From Thalassobium sp. (lineage in GTDB: Bacteria > Pseudomonadota > Gammaproteobacteria > Pseudomonadales > Oceanobacteraceae): a DNA stretch of 64,000 bases. A program made the position numbers and the translations under genes. The first letter of the stretch is position 1, and each line of letters begins with the position of its first letter. The stretch spans positions 310,001 through 374,000 of the forward strand of contig NVUW01000001.1 of the NCBI GenBank assembly GCA_002733205.1, given 5' to 3'. The notes below the pieces were generated by a model, which saw only the letters and a program-made list of their open reading frames with translations, was not told the origin of the DNA and ran no database searches. Shown piece after piece: positions 63,261 through 64,000 of this stretch.

Positions 63261-64000
63261 ATGAAAATCCTGCTGCTGTGCATCAGCATCCTGTTCACGC
63301 CACTGCTGCATGCCGGCAAGGCTGGCGAAGTTCTCACTGATACACTCAGCCGCCCGTGGGGCATGGCCTTTATTGCCCCCGATCAACTCCTTATCAGTGA
63401 ACGCAGCGGCGCCCTGCAACTGTTCCACACCGGGCAACAGCAATTGCATGAGGTTAAAGGCGCACCCAGGGTGTGGTTCGATGGCCAGGGAGGGCTGCTG
63501 GATGTCGCCGTGGCCGACGACTATCAGCCCGGCGGTTGGATTTATTTCACCTGGAGCGCTCCGTTAGCGCAGGGGGAGCGAGGTCAGGCGGCCACCGCGC
63601 TCGGGCGTGCGCGCCTCGATATCAGCCGCCAACCCTTTCAGCTCGACGACTGGCAAACGCTGCTGATCAGCCAGTCGGCAAGCAGCAGTGGCCAGCATTT
63701 TGGCAGTCGCATCGCCTTTGATAAGGACTATGTTTTTTTCAGTATTGGTGATCGGGGGGAGCGCGACAACGGCCAACGCCTGAACACCCACGCCGGTAAA
63801 ATTCTGCGTCTGACCCGTGATGGCGATATTCCGGCCGATAATCCCTTTGTCCGCCAGCCCGGCGCATTGGCAGAAATCTGGAGCTATGGACACCGCAATC
63901 CCCAGGGACTGGCATACGATGCTGCCACCCAGCGCCTGTGGGCGATTGAACACGGACCGCGCGGCGGAGATGAAATCAATCTGATCAAAAAGGGACACAA
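63261..64000 (+). CDS. PQQ-dependent sugar dehydrogenase family, 5' part
   Basis: ATG at 63261 (GGGGAG upstream) opens a frame that runs off the window end. Signal peptide MKILLLCISILFTPLLHA, then the beta-propeller of soluble aldose/sugar dehydrogenases (YliI-like): RPWGMAFIAPDQLLISERSG, GQGGLLDVAVADDY, FGSRIAFDKDYVFFSIGDRG, GKILRLTRDG, SYGHRNPQGLAYD, EHGPRGGDEIN. These last motifs carry the expected substrate and PQQ contacts. The protein should be periplasmic. The C-terminal part is outside the window. Confidence 0.88.
   Translation, partial: MKILLLCISILFTPLLHAGKAGEVLTDTLSRPWGMAFIAPDQLLISERSGALQLFHTGQQQLHEVKGAPRVWFDGQGGLLDVAVADDYQPGGWIYFTWSAPLAQGERGQAATALGRARLDISRQPFQLDDWQTLLISQSASSSGQHFGSRIAFDKDYVFFSIGDRGERDNGQRLNTHAGKILRLTRDGDIPADNPFVRQPGALAEIWSYGHRNPQGLAYDAATQRLWAIEHGPRGGDEINLIKKGH

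Noticed and set aside
62651-63364. N-terminal extension of mshI
   Set aside because: Antisense to trmL; MshI proteins start at the RBS-supported ATG at 62650.

Overview
The window looks like about 64 kb of chromosome from a free-living, probably marine gammaproteobacterium. Gene content points to the Oceanospirillales/Pseudomonadales side: DUF2788, DUF4404 and PA3496-type small proteins, a DUF4124-ntrB-ntrC block, minCDE with a HopJ-family gene, chemoreceptors and a complete-looking MSHA pilus locus. This placement is inferred from gene families, not from a search. I saw no rRNA, tRNA, insertion sequence, prophage or CRISPR array. Genes are dense and no gap is empty for more than about 300 bases; the longest (27320-27713) holds a riboswitch.

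Left part (1-20.6 kb): a FecR-domain exported protein converges on a CHASE2 adenylate/guanylate cyclase. Then come a GT4 glycosyltransferase, a GAF-Fis regulator, a CBS protein and several small proteins (DUF4404, a HAD-like remnant, DUF2788). Next are a solute-binding protein, an FAD oxidoreductase, a TetR regulator facing an exported protein of unknown function, a DUF481 outer-membrane protein, a flavodoxin, an AraC-type regulator, and a second GT4 gene overlapping a PAP2 phosphatase. Both GT4 genes have PhoB-box-like repeats upstream, which suggests phosphate-starvation membrane-lipid remodelling.

Middle (19.4-32.9 kb): dinB faces a hopJ-minC-minD-minE-pqiA-ppi gene string across a near-perfect LexA (SOS) box. 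The box overlaps a candidate promoter directed at the min genes, so cell-division placement may be under SOS control. Further on are an NMT1-type binding protein, an M42-like peptidase, a manganese exporter of the TMEM165/GDT1 family behind a yybP-ykoY riboswitch, a 2OG-Fe(II) oxygenase, a periplasmic-sensor diguanylate cyclase and a chemoreceptor.

Copper/silver region (32.9-39.9 kb): a CusCBA-type RND efflux operon whose adaptor ends in 15 tandem DHSNM-type metal-binding pentapeptides. It is preceded by a small Cys-rich CopL-like gene split in two at a 5-bp tandem repeat. Then follow a SirB2 membrane protein, dtd, a Cache-type chemoreceptor, a DUF4124 protein and ntrBC with a candidate sigma-54 promoter.

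Right part (45.9-62.7 kb): the MSHA type IV pilus locus, all leftward, in the order mshI, mshI2, J, K, L, M, N, E, G, an MshF-like unusual prepilin, mshA, C, D, O, P, Q. The terminal MshQ carries a duplicated beta module plus a lectin-like domain. The MshE ATPase has the tandem c-di-GMP-binding N-domain, linking the pilus to cyclic-dinucleotide signalling such as the GGDEF protein above. The window ends with trmL and the start of a PQQ-type sugar dehydrogenase.
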